Source: Methylovulum sp. (lineage in GTDB: Bacteria > Pseudomonadota > Gammaproteobacteria > Methylococcales > Methylomonadaceae). From it: DNA of 5,763 nt. The notes below the pieces were generated by a model. The model worked only from the letters and a program-made list of their open reading frames with translations, was not told where the DNA came from and did not search any database. Each line of letters begins with the position of its first letter. The first letter of the stretch is position 1. The position numbers and the translations under genes are program-made. Positions 5,183 to 5,763 of the stretch are shown piece by piece. Location of the stretch: NCBI GenBank assembly GCA_016919605.1, contig JACXTQ010000148.1, positions 1 to 5,763 of the forward strand. The letters are read 5' to 3'.

Positions 5183-5763
5183 TTAAAGGTGCGCGCCAGT
5201 AAACACGCTTAAGATCTGCGCTTGGATGGTTTCCGCCATCGCTTTGCGGTCAGCCGCATCACGGATGGGGCGGCCTACGACGATATAATCCGCGCCACCC
5301 TCAAAGGCCATCTCGACACTGACCACCCGTTTTTGGTCTTCTTCCTCACGGTTATCGACCGGGCGGATGCCGGGGGTGATGACCAACAAACGGTGGTCAA
5401 GATGTTCCCTAAGCAAAGGGGCTTCTAGGCCTGAGGACACCACGCCGTCACAGCCGATTTGTAAGGCGCGTTTGGCGCGTGACAGGACGAGTTCGCGGAT
5501 ATCGCATTTAAAGCCCAAATCGTCCAGATCGCCCCGGTCTAGGCTAGTCAAGGCCGTGACCGCCAAGACTTTCAAATCGCCTTTGGCTAGTGCGGCGGCT
5601 TCCATAATCGCGTCGTTGCCGTGGATGGTCGCCAGATCAACGCCTTTGCTGCTTAAGGCCTTAATGGCGCGGCCCACGGTGGCGGGGATGTCAAAAAACT
5701 TCAAATCGACAAAAACTTTTTTATCGCGTTGCTTAAGCCAGTCGATAAAACCAAAATAATCAC
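5183..5763 (-). CDS. pyrF: Orotidine-5'-phosphate decarboxylase, 5' end outside window
   Basis: Partial gene: the frame is open to the right edge and 192 residues are visible, so roughly 40-50 N-terminal residues are missing from a family of about 230-245. PyrF decarboxylates OMP to UMP, the last step of de novo pyrimidine synthesis, as a cytoplasmic dimer. The visible part holds the catalytic DxKxxD signature as VDLKFFDIP (visible residues 18-26: D19, K21, D24). It also has TVHG-like ATIHGNDAI, the phosphate-binding loop ITPGIRPVDN, and the closing GGADYIVVGRPI. The remaining active-site lysine would lie upstream, off the window. A TTG at 5704-5702 within DLK is not a start. No terminator with a U-tract follows the stop, so read-through into the membrane protein gene is possible. 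Family call is firm. Confidence 0.95.
   Translation of the reverse strand, partial: DYFGFIDWLKQRDKKVFVDLKFFDIPATVGRAIKALSSKGVDLATIHGNDAIMEAAALAKGDLKVLAVTALTSLDRGDLDDLGFKCDIRELVLSRAKRALQIGCDGVVSSGLEAPLLREHLDHRLLVITPGIRPVDNREEEDQKRVVSVEMAFEGGADYIVVGRPIRDAADRKAMAETIQAQILSVFTGAHL

Noticed and set aside
5183..5704. Treating TTG at 5704 as the start of a short PyrF.
   Set aside because: The TTG encodes the Leu of the catalytic DLKFFD motif, and the frame continues with PyrF-like sequence to the window edge.
5367..5759. Plus-strand open frame of 130 codons opposite pyrF.
   Set aside because: It is rich in Arg and Ser, as expected for an antisense shadow, and pyrF is unmistakable on the other strand.

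Overview
The window is a gene-dense stretch of a bacterial chromosome, most likely from a gammaproteobacterium. The support is the RsmD and PyrF sequences, a CPXCG-type cysteine-rich small protein, a sigma-54 activator, and a DsbD_2/TauE-like membrane protein of the kind common in that class. Base composition is moderate: 33 of 60 bases are G/C at 2101-2160. An aquatic or methanotrophic lineage (Methylococcales-like) is a plausible guess but is not proven by anything here. There are no rRNAs, tRNAs, CRISPR repeats, transposases or phage genes, and no gene-free stretch over 100 bases.

Left third, plus strand. The window opens inside a gene whose visible part is the tail of a J-domain, a short Ala/Ser-rich linker and a complete DUF1566 (Lcl C-terminal-like) domain. 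After 66 bases comes an exported M16-family protein that has lost the HxxEH zinc motif, so it looks like the non-catalytic half of a two-subunit M16B protease. Its 3' end overlaps rsmD (16S rRNA m2G966 methyltransferase) by 11 bases, so these two are translationally linked.

Middle, minus strand. Facing rsmD is an AT-rich type II toxin-antitoxin pair, a ribbon-helix-helix antitoxin followed by a VapC-like PIN toxin that overlaps it by 17 bases. It looks like an acquired accessory module. Upstream of it lies a 63-residue CPXCG zinc-ribbon-like protein. Next comes a 26-base perfect palindrome that separates this small-gene block from the larger genes to the right.

Right half, minus strand, read right to left: the C-terminal four-fifths of pyrF (orotidine-5'-phosphate decarboxylase), then 49 bases later a multi-spanning DsbD_2/TauE-SafE-like membrane protein with HCxxMCG and PCG motifs. 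Eight bases after that is a stand-alone sigma-54 activator with AAA+ and Fis-type HTH domains but no sensory domain. The last two are very probably co-translated. Their pairing is the most interesting functional link in the window: a probable metal/thiol membrane transporter with its own enhancer-binding protein, which has no built-in input domain.

I found no convincing evidence of a wholly new system. The points most worth following up are the J-domain/DUF1566 fusion beside an orphan inactive M16 subunit, the transporter/sigma-54 activator pair, and the long palindrome.
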